Part shown: piece after piece, positions 8,167 through 17,454 of the stretch
Position numbering within the stretch: the first letter of the stretch is position 1
Layout of the letters: each line of letters starts with the position of its first letter
Assembly: GCF_004339725.1 (NCBI RefSeq)
Contig: NZ_SMGK01000005.1
Location: 1-64,000, forward strand
DNA length: 64,000 bases
Direction: 5' to 3'
DNA from: Acidipila rosea
Lineage (GTDB): Bacteria > Acidobacteriota > Terriglobia > Terriglobales > Acidobacteriaceae
Notes under the pieces: model-generated
What the model was told of the DNA's origin: nothing
Seen by the model: only the letters and a program-made list of their open reading frames with translations
Database searches by the model: none
Translations under genes and position numbers: made by a program

Positions 8167-8736
8167 CTAACGGCCCTCGGCCTGTCTGCGGCGCTTTCTG
8201 CGGCGCGCCCGGTAAAACGAGCTGGCAGAGAAATAGGCGAACAGTACCGCGAAGATAACGTAGAGAACAAAATGCTGGTGCTCTGCACCGGTTCTCCAGG
8301 CGTCGCGAAGGCGATAGAGATTTTGCAGGAAGAAGAGAGCAAAAAGCGCGAAGAACAGGCCTGTTACCTCAAGCCACAGCACGCTGCCGGCGTGGGCGAC
8401 GGGCTGCCAGAGGGAGGAGCCCAGCTTGCGGCTGCCCTTGGCTACGGCGCGTCCGCGCTCCAGATAGACAGGGGCATCGCGACGAGCGGCGACCGCCGCA
8501 TCTCCGGCACGGCTCCGAAGAAGCCTGCCGGCTACTCGTAGTCCGATCCCGACTTTTCGCCCGAAGGTGTCCGGCTGCATTACCAGAAGTTTACCGGAAA
8601 AGAAATAAGGAATAGTTTCTCCGTCGTCAGATTCGGATTGCTCCCCATAAACATCAGAAGTAAGGTAGATAGAAATCGGTTCGCCGGACGGGCATCGAGT
8701 TCCGCCCGGCAGGATTGGAGTAGACCTTTGAACCAA
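8167..8736 (-). CDS. hypothetical two-span membrane protein
   Basis: I do not recognise this with certainty. The credible part runs from ISIYLTSDVYGE through FFSGKLLVMQPDTFGRKVGIGLRV to a C-terminal pair of hydrophobic segments (VLWLEVTGLFFALFALFFLQ and a second span ending SASSFYR) followed by a basic tail, RARRRKRRRQ. The N-terminal half should therefore be cytoplasmic or membrane-associated. The start is unclear: no ATG or GTG lies in frame near the expected N-terminus, and the TTG at 8736 is the best nearby candidate, which makes the gene overlap the divergent gene at 8728 by nine bases. A longer frame continues to 8895 but is antisense to that gene. It may be an acidobacterial lineage-specific family. 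Confidence 0.6.
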   Translation of the reverse strand: MVQRSTPILPGGTRCPSGEPISIYLTSDVYGEQSESDDGETIPYFFSGKLLVMQPDTFGRKVGIGLRVAGRLLRSRAGDAAVAARRDAPVYLERGRAVAKGSRKLGSSLWQPVAHAGSVLWLEVTGLFFALFALFFLQNLYRLRDAWRTGAEHQHFVLYVIFAVLFAYFSASSFYRARRRKRRRQAEGR

Positions 8737-9024
8737 AAATTGCGAAAGCTGGTCCAGCAGCTGGGAGAAGCGATTCACGAGACAGTTTCGGAGTCCGACC
8801 ACATCGCCGGAGTGGTCCAGGACATCAGAAAGCAGGGATTCGAGGTGTTGCTGATGCTCGAGGCGACCATCGGTCTGAACGAGCTCGAGCAGCAACCGGG
8901 CAGCGGCAAGGAGTCATCCAAGCAGATGAAGCTGAGCGAGAGTTTGGACGGTAAGCCCTTTTCTACACAGGACTTGAACTTCCTGCGGTCACTCCGCATT
9001 TCAGTAGAAGGGGACGGCGAATAG
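8728..9024 (+). CDS. small hypothetical protein (TTG start)
   Basis: A 98-residue soluble, helical protein. A Shine-Dalgarno sequence TTGGAG (8715-8720) sits seven bases before TTG 8728, so I prefer that start over the upstream ATG at 8638, whose extra residues are low-complexity and lie antisense to the neighbour. The product begins NQKLRKLVQQLGEAI and contains an amphipathic helix, VVQDIRKQGFEVLLMLEATIG, then a polar linker and a short C-terminal helix (DLNFLRSLRIS). No known domain is recognised. It is divergent from the two-span membrane protein gene and lies upstream of glgC with a 136-base gap. Confidence 0.65.
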   Translation: MNQKLRKLVQQLGEAIHETVSESDHIAGVVQDIRKQGFEVLLMLEATIGLNELEQQPGSGKESSKQMKLSESLDGKPFSTQDLNFLRSLRISVEGDGE

Positions 9025-9160
9025 ACACCTGGGATCTACGTGGATGTTAGATGGCCGCTCCCTGTGGTAGTATCGCGAATTCCGCACGTCCTGTAGCGTG
9101 GGACGCGCCTAAAACTTCGGGTAACCGCGAACGCGAGATACGAAAGGGATGTTCGGCTAA

Positions 9161-10423
<1,263 letters not shown>

Positions 10424-10443
10424 TGGGCTATTTGCGGTAAAGC

Positions 10444-10506
10444 GGGTGCATCCTCAGGCTATCTCTCTGTATGCCTTGGGGATGCGCCCCATTGTCTCCC
10501 GTTTTT
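10444..10506 (+). terminator. terminator-like hairpin after glgC
   Basis: GGGTGCATCC (10444-10453) pairs, with a G-T wobble, with GGATGCGCCC (10480-10489). A run of five T follows at 10502-10506, eleven bases beyond the stem, somewhat far for a canonical intrinsic terminator. Confidence 0.5.
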
Positions 10507-10597
10507 AATGCCTCATCAAATTTTTCCTAAATTGTTGTATGCTCAGTCAAATCCTTGCCTCCCTACTTAAGGGAACCATGCGCGTCCCCATTGCGTA

Positions 10598-11344
10598 ATG
10601 GTTTGCATGAGTATGGCAGGCGCAATCCCGTGGAGCAGTGCTGGACTGGCCGATCCCCGGAAAGGTTTTGTGAGCCGCCCGATGCGATCCCGCCCATCCA
10701 ACTCTGAGCCGGAACACAGGCGGACTGTTCCGCCTCCCGTAGCGGCGCCTGCGGAAGACGAGAACTGGTCGCTGATCGTTCGTCGCTGCCTCGATGGCGA
10801 TTCTCACGCATGGGCTGAGCTGGTGCGTGCCCATCATCGGCGCATCTACTGTATTTGCTATCGCTTTACGGGATCTCCTCAGGATGCTGAGGACCTGACT
10901 CAGGAAGTGTTTCTGCGGATCTACGGAAATCTTGCGTCGTTCGATCTGGTTCGCGGCAGTTTCAAGACGTGGGCGACGACATTGACCCGGAATCTTCTGG
11001 TCGATCACTTCCGTCGTACAAAGCAGCAGCGGGTAACGGATTCGATTGATGCGGGTTGGGACGGCGTGGACGAGCTGCCTGTCTCAGATCGCATTGCCGA
11101 TAACCGGCCCAGTCCGCACGATCGGGCTGCAGGCCGGGAGCTTCAAAAAATGGTGCAGCAGGCGCTGGCAAAAGTCTCGCCTGAACTGCGCGAAGCAGTC
11201 ATTCTGCGGGATCTCCAGGATATGGATTACAAGGAGATTGCCCAGGTTTTGCGCATTCCCGAGGGCACGGTGAAGTCCCGTATCAGCCGTGGCCGCGCGG
11301 AGCTAGCGCGTTTGCTGGAAAAAAACAGAGGGCAGGTGGTGTAG
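10598..11344 (+). CDS. ECF-type RNA polymerase sigma factor
   Basis: An extracytoplasmic-function sigma factor of the RpoE/SigW type. Region 2 runs from WAELVRAHHRRIYCICYRF through DAEDLTQEVFLRIY to FKTWATTLTRNLLVDHFRR (about residues 72-140). Region 4 (about 185-240) contains LSPELREAVILRD-like sequence, MDYKEIAQVLRIPEGTVKSRISRGR as the helix-turn-helix, and a Leu-rich end. The first 50 residues are Pro/Arg-rich and may not all be translated: ATG codons at 10598, 10607, 10613 and 10682 are possible starts. It is followed after two bases by a membrane-anchored zinc-finger protein expected to be its anti-sigma factor, and heads a five-gene operon of envelope proteins. Confidence 0.92.
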   Translation: MVCMSMAGAIPWSSAGLADPRKGFVSRPMRSRPSNSEPEHRRTVPPPVAAPAEDENWSLIVRRCLDGDSHAWAELVRAHHRRIYCICYRFTGSPQDAEDLTQEVFLRIYGNLASFDLVRGSFKTWATTLTRNLLVDHFRRTKQQRVTDSIDAGWDGVDELPVSDRIADNRPSPHDRAAGRELQKMVQQALAKVSPELREAVILRDLQDMDYKEIAQVLRIPEGTVKSRISRGRAELARLLEKNRGQVV

Positions 11345-11346
11345 CG

Positions 11347-12165
11347 ATGAAGGACCGAAATCCATTTGAAAGGACGCCGCAAGCGGAACCAGTCGGGCTG
11401 CCGTGCGAGGAGTGGGAAGCGATGCTCGCCGATGCGCTTGATGGAACGCTTCCAGCAACTGACAGCGTAGCCTTTGAATCGCACGGCAGGAACTGCGTCG
11501 CCTGCGGTGAAATTCTGAAGCATGCCCGCGAGGGGCGTGAATGGCTCGCATTCCTGCATGAGGAGCCTGAGGTTCCATCCGATCTGCAGGCAAGGATTCT
11601 GGCGCGCACCACCGGCCTCGGCCGCCCTGTCGCCATGGGCATTCCGGCGCCGATGCACCCGGCACCCGTCATGCATCTGGGTGCTTTCGCCAACCAGCGC
11701 GCCTATCTGAATGCGCGCCTCCTGATGACTGCGGCGATGGCCTTTTTCTCTATCGGGATTACGTTGAACCTTGCCGGGGTAAAGCTTACGCAGCTTCGGC
11801 TGGCTGACCTCAGGCCCTCCAGCATGCAGGCCAACCTCTCCCGGCAGTTCTACGGCACGAAGGGACAGATTGTTCGCTACTACGACAACCTTCGCGTTAT
11901 TTATGAGGTCGAGGCCAGAGTGCGGGAGCTGCGGCGTGATTCAGAAGCCACGCCCCAGTCCGAGCCTGCGCCGAAGCAGGAAAAGGCCAACCCGGACGGC
12001 AGAGCCCGGAAGAATGGAAGCCGCATGCATACGCCTGAAGGCGCACTGGCAGGCCCACCCGTACTGGCACGCAAGGATCAAGAGACAAAGCCGTCTTGGT
12101 GGAGTGCCTCAGCCGCGGCACTCGCTATCTGCAAAATCGGCGCCATTAAAGGGGGCCTGCTATGA
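11347..12165 (+). CDS. zinc-finger anti-sigma factor, membrane-anchored (putative)
   Basis: A 272-residue protein with a ZAS-type zinc-binding module: Cys20 and then His46-x3-Cys50-x2-Cys53, the HxxxCxxC pattern of anti-sigma factors. One hydrophobic span (about residues 129-148, LMTAAMAFFSIGITLNLAGV) separates this cytoplasmic domain from a C-terminal half that is probably outside the membrane and is rich in charged and Pro residues. Position directly after the sigma gene (two-base gap) and before three envelope proteins argues that it holds the sigma factor at the membrane. The extracytoplasmic part has no domain I recognise. The gene overlaps the next one by ATGA (12162-12165). Confidence 0.75.
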   Translation: MKDRNPFERTPQAEPVGLPCEEWEAMLADALDGTLPATDSVAFESHGRNCVACGEILKHAREGREWLAFLHEEPEVPSDLQARILARTTGLGRPVAMGIPAPMHPAPVMHLGAFANQRAYLNARLLMTAAMAFFSIGITLNLAGVKLTQLRLADLRPSSMQANLSRQFYGTKGQIVRYYDNLRVIYEVEARVRELRRDSEATPQSEPAPKQEKANPDGRARKNGSRMHTPEGALAGPPVLARKDQETKPSWWSASAAALAICKIGAIKGGLL

Positions 12166-12941
12166 ACTGCGCCAATCATCCTGAAACACCTGTATCCGCC
12201 TACTGCCAGAGTTGTGGCAAGCCGCTTTGCGAGCAGTGTGTCCGCTCTGTCCAGGGGCTGATCTATTGCGAGAGCTGCCTTGCCGCCAGACTGGGCGTAC
12301 CCGCGGCTGGAGTTGCGTCAACAGCGGCTTCTCCGGTCACCGGTTCCCCTAATCCCGTCACCGCCGCAGTTCTCGGATTCATCCCTGGCGTAGGCGCGAT
12401 GTACAACGGCCAGTTCGCCAAGGCGCTGGTGCATGTCGTGGTCTTTGCCCTCCTGATCGGACTCTCCAATCACAACGGAATCTTTGGAATCTTCATCGCT
12501 GCATGGGTTGCGTACCAGGTCTTCGATGCCGCCCACACAGCCCGGGCGCGCCGGGACGGCCTGCCTCTGCCGGACCCTTTCGGGTTGAATGATCTCGGGA
12601 ATCGCATGGGCATGCGTGGGGCGCCGGCCGCTGCTCCGTTTGCGCCTTATGTGGCGCCGCCCTCACCCTATGCTTCCGCCTATGGGGAGCCGCCGGCCGC
12701 GGCGCAGGCCACCCCGGGCGTCCCGATACCGCCTATGGCGCCACCGATTCCACCGGCGCGGTCTGAACCGATTGGAGCGATCGTCCTTATCGTTGTCGGA
12801 ATGCTGTTCCTCTTCAGCACCCTCGGAATCTTCCGCTTCGACTGGATAGGAGAGGGCTGGCCGGTCATTGTGATCGTCGTCGGTGTATGGCTGCTGGTTC
12901 GGAGGACGCGCAGCGTTCCTCCTCCTGTGGGGGGTGCATGA
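12162..12941 (+). CDS. B-box zinc-finger membrane protein with LiaI-LiaF-like end
   Basis: A 259-residue three-part protein. The N-terminus is a B-box-like zinc ribbon with Cys3, His6, Cys15, Cys18, Cys23, Cys26, Cys36 and Cys39. Next is a membrane region resembling DUF5683/TM2-like proteins (PNPVTAAVLGFIPGVGAMYNG followed by hydrophobic helices to about residue 125). A Pro/Ala-rich linker (about 155-200) leads to a C-terminal pair of helices, IGAIVLIVVGMLFLFSTLG and WPVIVIVVGVWLLV, typical of the LiaI-LiaF transmembrane module found in envelope-stress systems. It is translationally coupled to both neighbours. Function is inferred as membrane-stress sensing or scaffold; no enzyme motif is visible. 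Confidence 0.75.
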   Translation: MNCANHPETPVSAYCQSCGKPLCEQCVRSVQGLIYCESCLAARLGVPAAGVASTAASPVTGSPNPVTAAVLGFIPGVGAMYNGQFAKALVHVVVFALLIGLSNHNGIFGIFIAAWVAYQVFDAAHTARARRDGLPLPDPFGLNDLGNRMGMRGAPAAAPFAPYVAPPSPYASAYGEPPAAAQATPGVPIPPMAPPIPPARSEPIGAIVLIVVGMLFLFSTLGIFRFDWIGEGWPVIVIVVGVWLLVRRTRSVPPPVGGA

Positions 12942-13183
12942 TGGATCGTTATTATTTCCTGCGTCGCATTCGCGGTCCCATCCTGCTGCTTACCTTCGGG
13001 GTCACGGCGATTCTCAACCAGTGGCACATCCTCAGTTTTGGCCGGAGCTGGCCTCTCTACCTGATCGTTCTGGGCCTGCTGGGACTTGCCGAACGCTTCA
13101 CCCTGGCTGAGTCTGCAGCACTGCCTCCGCGGCCCCCCGTGGATGTCTCCCAACCGCCTTACCAGAATGGCGAAAGCAGGTAA
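12938..13183 (+). CDS. small LiaI-LiaF-like transmembrane protein
   Basis: An 81-residue membrane protein. ATG 12938 overlaps the stop of the previous gene (ATGA) and has a G-rich Shine-Dalgarno sequence (GTGGGGGG) just upstream; the open frame further upstream is antisense-quality sequence and is not used. Two closely spaced hydrophobic helices, PILLLTFGVTAILNQ and WPLYLIVLGLLGLAE, form the same LiaI-LiaF-type hairpin seen at the end of the preceding protein and the start of the following one. The C-terminus is a short Pro-rich tail. It probably packs against these neighbours in the membrane. It is three bases from the next gene. Confidence 0.75.
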   Translation: MMDRYYFLRRIRGPILLLTFGVTAILNQWHILSFGRSWPLYLIVLGLLGLAERFTLAESAALPPRPPVDVSQPPYQNGESR

Positions 13184-13186
13184 GTT

Positions 13187-14734
13187 ATGGCAACCATCCC
13201 ACCGCCCTTAACGCCGCGTGAAGCAAGACGGCAGGCCCGCTATGCAGCGCGTGCTCAGATGTATCAGGCGCGTATAAACTGCCGCCGCTCGTCGATCGTG
13301 CGTCCGGTCGTGCTCATCACCGTCGGCGTGGTCGCGCTGCTGCTGGAAACGGGAAAGCTCAACCCCATGTATTTCTGGGGTTGGTATTCGCATTGGTGGC
13401 CGATCCTGCTGATTGCTATCGGTCTGCTTCTGCTGGGCGAATGGTTCCTTGATCGCGACCAGCCTTACACGCGATGCGGCACCGGCGGTGGAGTAGTTTT
13501 CCTGGTGCTGCTGCTCGCCTTCATCGGCTGGGGAACGCACGCAGCGCATATCTGGGGTCCGCTCCACGATCAGTTTTCTGACAATAGCGACGACTTCTTC
13601 TCCATGCTTGGCGAGGAGCACGACAACGACATTGAGTTCACGCAGGCCGTTGCTTCCAATGCCGCCATCCAGATTGAGAACCCGCGCGGCGATGTTGTGG
13701 TCACCTCTGCCGCCGATGACCAGGTCCATGTCCGCGCGCATGAGGTTGTCCATAGCTCCTCGGACAGGAACACCCAGCGCGACTTCGATGCTCTGCGGCC
13801 GCGCCTGATCGCGACCGGCTCGAGCGCCGTCCTTGCGGTCGCGGGCCGCAACAATGGACGGGTGGATCTCGTCCTCGAAGTGCCGCGCAACGCCTCGCTC
13901 AACATTAATGCCGCACATGGTGATGTTTCGATCACCGGTCTGAACGCGAGTGCCGACGTGAGCGCCGGCCGCGGAGATGTAAAATTCGACACCATCAATG
14001 GGGACGTCCATGCGCGGATGAACCACGGCGACTTCTCTGCGCATAGCATCACGGGGCATGCCTTTCTCGATGGCCATGCCGGCGATGTGACTGTCTCCGA
14101 CGTCAAAGGCAGCGTTGTGATCAACGGCGAGTTCTTTGGCGATACGCATGTGGAGCAGGCAGGCTCGACCGTCCACTTTCACTCCAGCCGTACCGACCTC
14201 GATGTGCCCCGGCTGAACGGCGACCTCACAATGGACTCCGGCGATCTGCACATCAGCCAGCCTGCGGGGCCGGTACGGGTCGTGACCCGTTCGAAAGATA
14301 TTGAGATCACGCAGCTGACCGGCGACGCGCACATCCAGAACAGCAACGGCGAGGTGAACCTGACGGCTATGCTGCCCCTCGGCAATATCGACGTCAGCAA
14401 CAGCACCGGCGGCATCAGCCTGACTCTGCCGCCAACTGCGAACTTCGAGATCAATGCGCGAACGAGCAAGGATGAAAGCGTCCAGACGGACTTCCAGCTG
14501 ACCGCGGCGAGCTCAGACGATACGCAGATACTCTCCGGCAAAGTGGGCCAGGGCGGGCCAAAAATCACCCTGACCACCAACCATGGGGAAATCGAGGTCA
14601 GGAAAGGTGATACAGGCCCCGGCGTGGAGCCGCCGATGCCTCCAATGCCGAAGCGGCCGCCGCACCCGAAAGCGCCTCCGGAGCCGCGGTTGAAGGCGCC
14701 TTCCGGGCCGGAGCCTCATCCCGTCTCGCAGTGA
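13187..14734 (+). CDS. LiaI-TM / toast-rack (DUF4097-type) envelope protein
   Basis: A 515-residue protein. A basic N-terminal stretch precedes LiaI-LiaF-type helices (VVLITVGVVALLLE and WWPILLIAIGLLLLGEW) and a third span (GVVFLVLLLAFIGWG) up to about residue 120. The rest is an extracytoplasmic repetitive beta domain with many short G-D-V and N-G-D-V turns, such as NAAHGDVSITG, SAGRGDVKFDTINGDV and MNHGDFSAHSITG, the pattern of the DUF4097/toast-rack fold. The last 40 residues are Pro-rich (EPPMPPMPKRPPHPKAPPEP), as if spanning or binding peptidoglycan. Toast-rack domains occur in Lia and Psp envelope-stress systems. It is the last gene of the sigma-factor operon and probably senses or buffers envelope damage. 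Confidence 0.8.
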   Translation: MATIPPPLTPREARRQARYAARAQMYQARINCRRSSIVRPVVLITVGVVALLLETGKLNPMYFWGWYSHWWPILLIAIGLLLLGEWFLDRDQPYTRCGTGGGVVFLVLLLAFIGWGTHAAHIWGPLHDQFSDNSDDFFSMLGEEHDNDIEFTQAVASNAAIQIENPRGDVVVTSAADDQVHVRAHEVVHSSSDRNTQRDFDALRPRLIATGSSAVLAVAGRNNGRVDLVLEVPRNASLNINAAHGDVSITGLNASADVSAGRGDVKFDTINGDVHARMNHGDFSAHSITGHAFLDGHAGDVTVSDVKGSVVINGEFFGDTHVEQAGSTVHFHSSRTDLDVPRLNGDLTMDSGDLHISQPAGPVRVVTRSKDIEITQLTGDAHIQNSNGEVNLTAMLPLGNIDVSNSTGGISLTLPPTANFEINARTSKDESVQTDFQLTAASSDDTQILSGKVGQGGPKITLTTNHGEIEVRKGDTGPGVEPPMPPMPKRPPHPKAPPEPRLKAPSGPEPHPVSQ

Positions 14735-14747
14735 GCTTAGCTGCGGA

Positions 14748-16232
14748 TTACCTGCTGGCCGCGAGAGCGTGGGCAGGCTCCACCATGGCATCGAACGCGC
14801 CGGTCTCGACCGTTGCTCCATGCTTCATCTGTAAGAAGACCCGGTAGCGGCCTGCGGTGGGAAATCCGTAGGGGAAACTGACGGTGTTGGGGATCGATCC
14901 TGACATGTCCATGCCCGGCATGCTGTCCATCGAAGAGCTCTGCGCCGAGTTCTGCGGCGCATTCTGCGCTGCCGCCATCATGAGGGCAGCCATCGCCACC
15001 GTGCCCGAAGGGTGGATATGCGCGAAGACCGTGCCATCCGACTTGACGAAGGCAGCATGGCCAACCATGCCCATGTAAAGCGCCATGTCCGTGGGCGGAT
15101 GGCCGTGCGGATCGAGCAGTTCGAAGCGAAACTCCTCAGGGGCTTGTGCCGTCAGGGTTGGCGGCTTCTTCCAGATCATCGTGTAGCCGTCGGGCAGGCG
15201 GAAACTGGCGCTGGAGGCATCCGCTATCCGGCCCATCGCGTCATCGCCGCTGAGCGGGCGGCCCTCAATGGCGGGCAGGGTGATCGAGGACACCATCGTC
15301 TCTGGAAAGCCGTTGGCATGCACCACATCGGCGTAGAGGTGATACGTCCCGGCAGCCATGGAAGGCATGTCGAGGCGGAAATCTCCGGTTGCAACCGGCT
15401 GCGGATGTAGGTGGTAGACGACATCCATCGCCGGCCAGCGGATCGCGTAGAGATGCATCAGGTGGTTGTGATCCGGAACGAAGTCGTCGAGCTTGCGCGC
15501 CTTCAACCATCCGGGGTCGGCGATTGCGAGGTCAAGTGTATTGCCGGGCAGCAGCGATGCGGTCATGTCCAGCGGCTTATAAACATTTCCGGCATAGCTT
15601 GCGGCTTCCGCATTCCACCATTTTCCGCCCAGCACGACGGCAGCAGTAAGCAGGGCAAAGGTAATGGTCATGGCGGCCATGGCTCTGCGCCTGCGGGCTG
15701 CGGGAACCTCTTCGCCGGGTGTCAGCTGCGCCTGGCGGACGGCGGCTCCCACGATGCCGACCATTCCCAGAACCAGCAGCAGGCCGAGGATGCTGAGGCC
15801 TGCTCCCAGGGCAGGCTGCATCTTCCTGGTGCCCATAGCCGTGGCAGGCAGCGGAATGGAGAGGACGCCGGAACCCTTGTTGCCCTTCACGGTAAAGCGG
15901 ATCTGCCAGGAGTCGGTGGCCATGATCCAGAGGTGGCCGGTGAAGAACTGCGCGTCACCCGAGGGCTTCTGCATCGTGTCCGGCACGGGCGGGTGCCGGG
16001 ATGCGTCGCCGGTGAGCAGCATCGGCGCGATCTGAATCTGGTCAATGCCGGGCGTGGCGGCGCGCACTTCAATCTCCGCTACTCCGGGTATCACCAGAGG
16101 GGGACGGATGACGACGAACAACTTGTAAGGGCCAGCCTGTCCGTCGGCGTAGACATCCGGGCTGCCAACGTGGGCGAGTGCTGGCATCACACCCGCCAGC
16201 AGGACAAGAGTCAGCAGGAATAGTCTTCTCAT
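14748..16232 (-). CDS. exported His/Met-rich membrane protein of unknown function
   Basis: A 494-residue protein that starts best at ATG 16232, overlapping the preceding stop by ATGA; this exposes a signal peptide (MRRLFLLTLVLLAGVMPALA). An Ig-like beta domain follows (about 25-135; HVGSPDVYADGQAGPYKLFV), then two membrane helices (about 145-175 and 190-210), then a second extracytoplasmic part with histidine clusters: PDHNHLMHLYAIRW, VVYHLHPQ, GHAAFVKSDGTVFAHIHPSG, and a Met-rich SMDSMPGMDMSG loop. Such clusters suggest binding of copper or another soft metal, and the beta domains recall YtkA/FixH-type or copper-resistance proteins. I recognise no exact family. It forms a tight pair with the membrane protein gene upstream. 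Confidence 0.6.
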   Translation of the reverse strand: MRRLFLLTLVLLAGVMPALAHVGSPDVYADGQAGPYKLFVVIRPPLVIPGVAEIEVRAATPGIDQIQIAPMLLTGDASRHPPVPDTMQKPSGDAQFFTGHLWIMATDSWQIRFTVKGNKGSGVLSIPLPATAMGTRKMQPALGAGLSILGLLLVLGMVGIVGAAVRQAQLTPGEEVPAARRRRAMAAMTITFALLTAAVVLGGKWWNAEAASYAGNVYKPLDMTASLLPGNTLDLAIADPGWLKARKLDDFVPDHNHLMHLYAIRWPAMDVVYHLHPQPVATGDFRLDMPSMAAGTYHLYADVVHANGFPETMVSSITLPAIEGRPLSGDDAMGRIADASSASFRLPDGYTMIWKKPPTLTAQAPEEFRFELLDPHGHPPTDMALYMGMVGHAAFVKSDGTVFAHIHPSGTVAMAALMMAAAQNAPQNSAQSSSMDSMPGMDMSGSIPNTVSFPYGFPTAGRYRVFLQMKHGATVETGAFDAMVEPAHALAASR

Positions 16233-17392
16233 CGCTGTATTTTCTGCATCCATCTTCCGAGGGCAATGCCCATCCAGGTCGTGATTGCTGCATAGAGCAT
16301 GGCCATCGCCAGCCCTTCCCAGAGGACGAGGCCATGTTCCGGCATCCAGAAGCGCCGCAGCACTTCATAGGACCAGGGCGGCGTGCCGTAGTCGTGGTAG
16401 GTTGTGCCAAAGAAGCGGTTCTCAGAAGCTTTGCTCATCAGGAAGGTCGCAAATGGCCACTGAACGCAGACGAAAGTAAGGATGAAAACCGGGCCACTGA
16501 GCAGTGCAACAAGCCAGGCCTGACGCTTGACCGTCTGGGACCAAAGAAGGTCAAGCGCGAAGGCAGGCACGACAAGCAGAAGCGGGAACTTGGGCGGGAT
16601 GAACTGCGTGACCTGCTGGTAGACGGGGCCGAGCTTGGGCTGTGCGGGAAAGAGCGGCAAAATCAGGATCAGCCCGATCAGGAAGACAGTATAGAGCAGC
16701 GTGGTCCATGTGCAGGCCCAGCGGTTGCGCGAGGCATACCAGACCATGGCATAGAAGAGCGGGACACCCAGGGCGACGGAAATGTAGGCGCCGGCACCGT
16801 GCAGCTTCACGTCCCAGGTGTACTCCATGCGGAAGAACATCGACAGCACCAGCATGAGTCCGCTGACGTAGAGCAGCAGCCACTGCATATGCCGGAAGAG
16901 CGCTCCATCCGCGCGGTTCATCTCCGCAACCAGCAGAAAGAGCGCCCCTACGGCTACTGCCCAGATGCCCAGCATCAGCAGAGTATGAGGCGGGCTGATG
17001 ATCTTTACGTCGAGCCCATAGGCGTTATGCCACCAGTTGTCGAAGGGCGCGGAGGTCAGCATCGCGATGCCGCCCCAGGCGGCAAGAAACGCGCCGAGGG
17101 GGCCTCGAAATCCAAAGACCGAAACCGAGGACGCGACCATCTCCGGCGATCGCGTGAAGGTGGTCTTAAGAATGAGATAACCGCAGGAGATGCCAGCCAG
17201 CACTCCGCAGGCGTAGATGGCCATGTGGGCCGGTGTCCAGAAGCTGTCCCGGCCGATCGAGCGATGCCAGGAGACATCCCAGTGTGCGCCGATAGTGACG
17301 CTGGTCACGGCCAGCGCCGCGCACCATACATACCAGGGAATGGTCTTCTGCCGTACTTTGGGCATTCGTGCCGATGCTGTTAAAGTCGCCAT
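16229..17392 (-). CDS. polytopic membrane protein of unknown function
   Basis: A 387-residue integral membrane protein with about ten hydrophobic helices and no signal peptide. The first loop carries a striking motif with His37, His43 and His56, GAHWDVSWHRSIGRDSFWTP followed by AH. More His lies in the next periplasmic region (FDNWWHNAYGLDVKIISPPH), and the C-terminal part has FRMEYTWDVKLHG. The ordered Trp/His pattern suggests a metal or cofactor site at the outer membrane face, but I know no named family. It is the first gene of a two-gene unit (ATGA overlap with the His/Met-rich protein) and is divergent from the alginate-lyase-like gene with a 62-base gap, so a shared promoter region is likely. 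Confidence 0.65.
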   Translation of the reverse strand: MATLTASARMPKVRQKTIPWYVWCAALAVTSVTIGAHWDVSWHRSIGRDSFWTPAHMAIYACGVLAGISCGYLILKTTFTRSPEMVASSVSVFGFRGPLGAFLAAWGGIAMLTSAPFDNWWHNAYGLDVKIISPPHTLLMLGIWAVAVGALFLLVAEMNRADGALFRHMQWLLLYVSGLMLVLSMFFRMEYTWDVKLHGAGAYISVALGVPLFYAMVWYASRNRWACTWTTLLYTVFLIGLILILPLFPAQPKLGPVYQQVTQFIPPKFPLLLVVPAFALDLLWSQTVKRQAWLVALLSGPVFILTFVCVQWPFATFLMSKASENRFFGTTYHDYGTPPWSYEVLRRFWMPEHGLVLWEGLAMAMLYAAITTWMGIALGRWMQKIQR

Positions 17393-17454
17393 TTATCCTG
17401 CTCCGGACCTGCTCTCAGCACAGGATACGCCCGTGGCGTATTCTGTTTCCGGTT

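Noticed and set aside
17368..17454. N-terminal extension of the alginate-lyase-like gene
   Set aside because: The extra 29 residues overlap the start of the divergent gene and would bury the signal peptide that begins at 17455.
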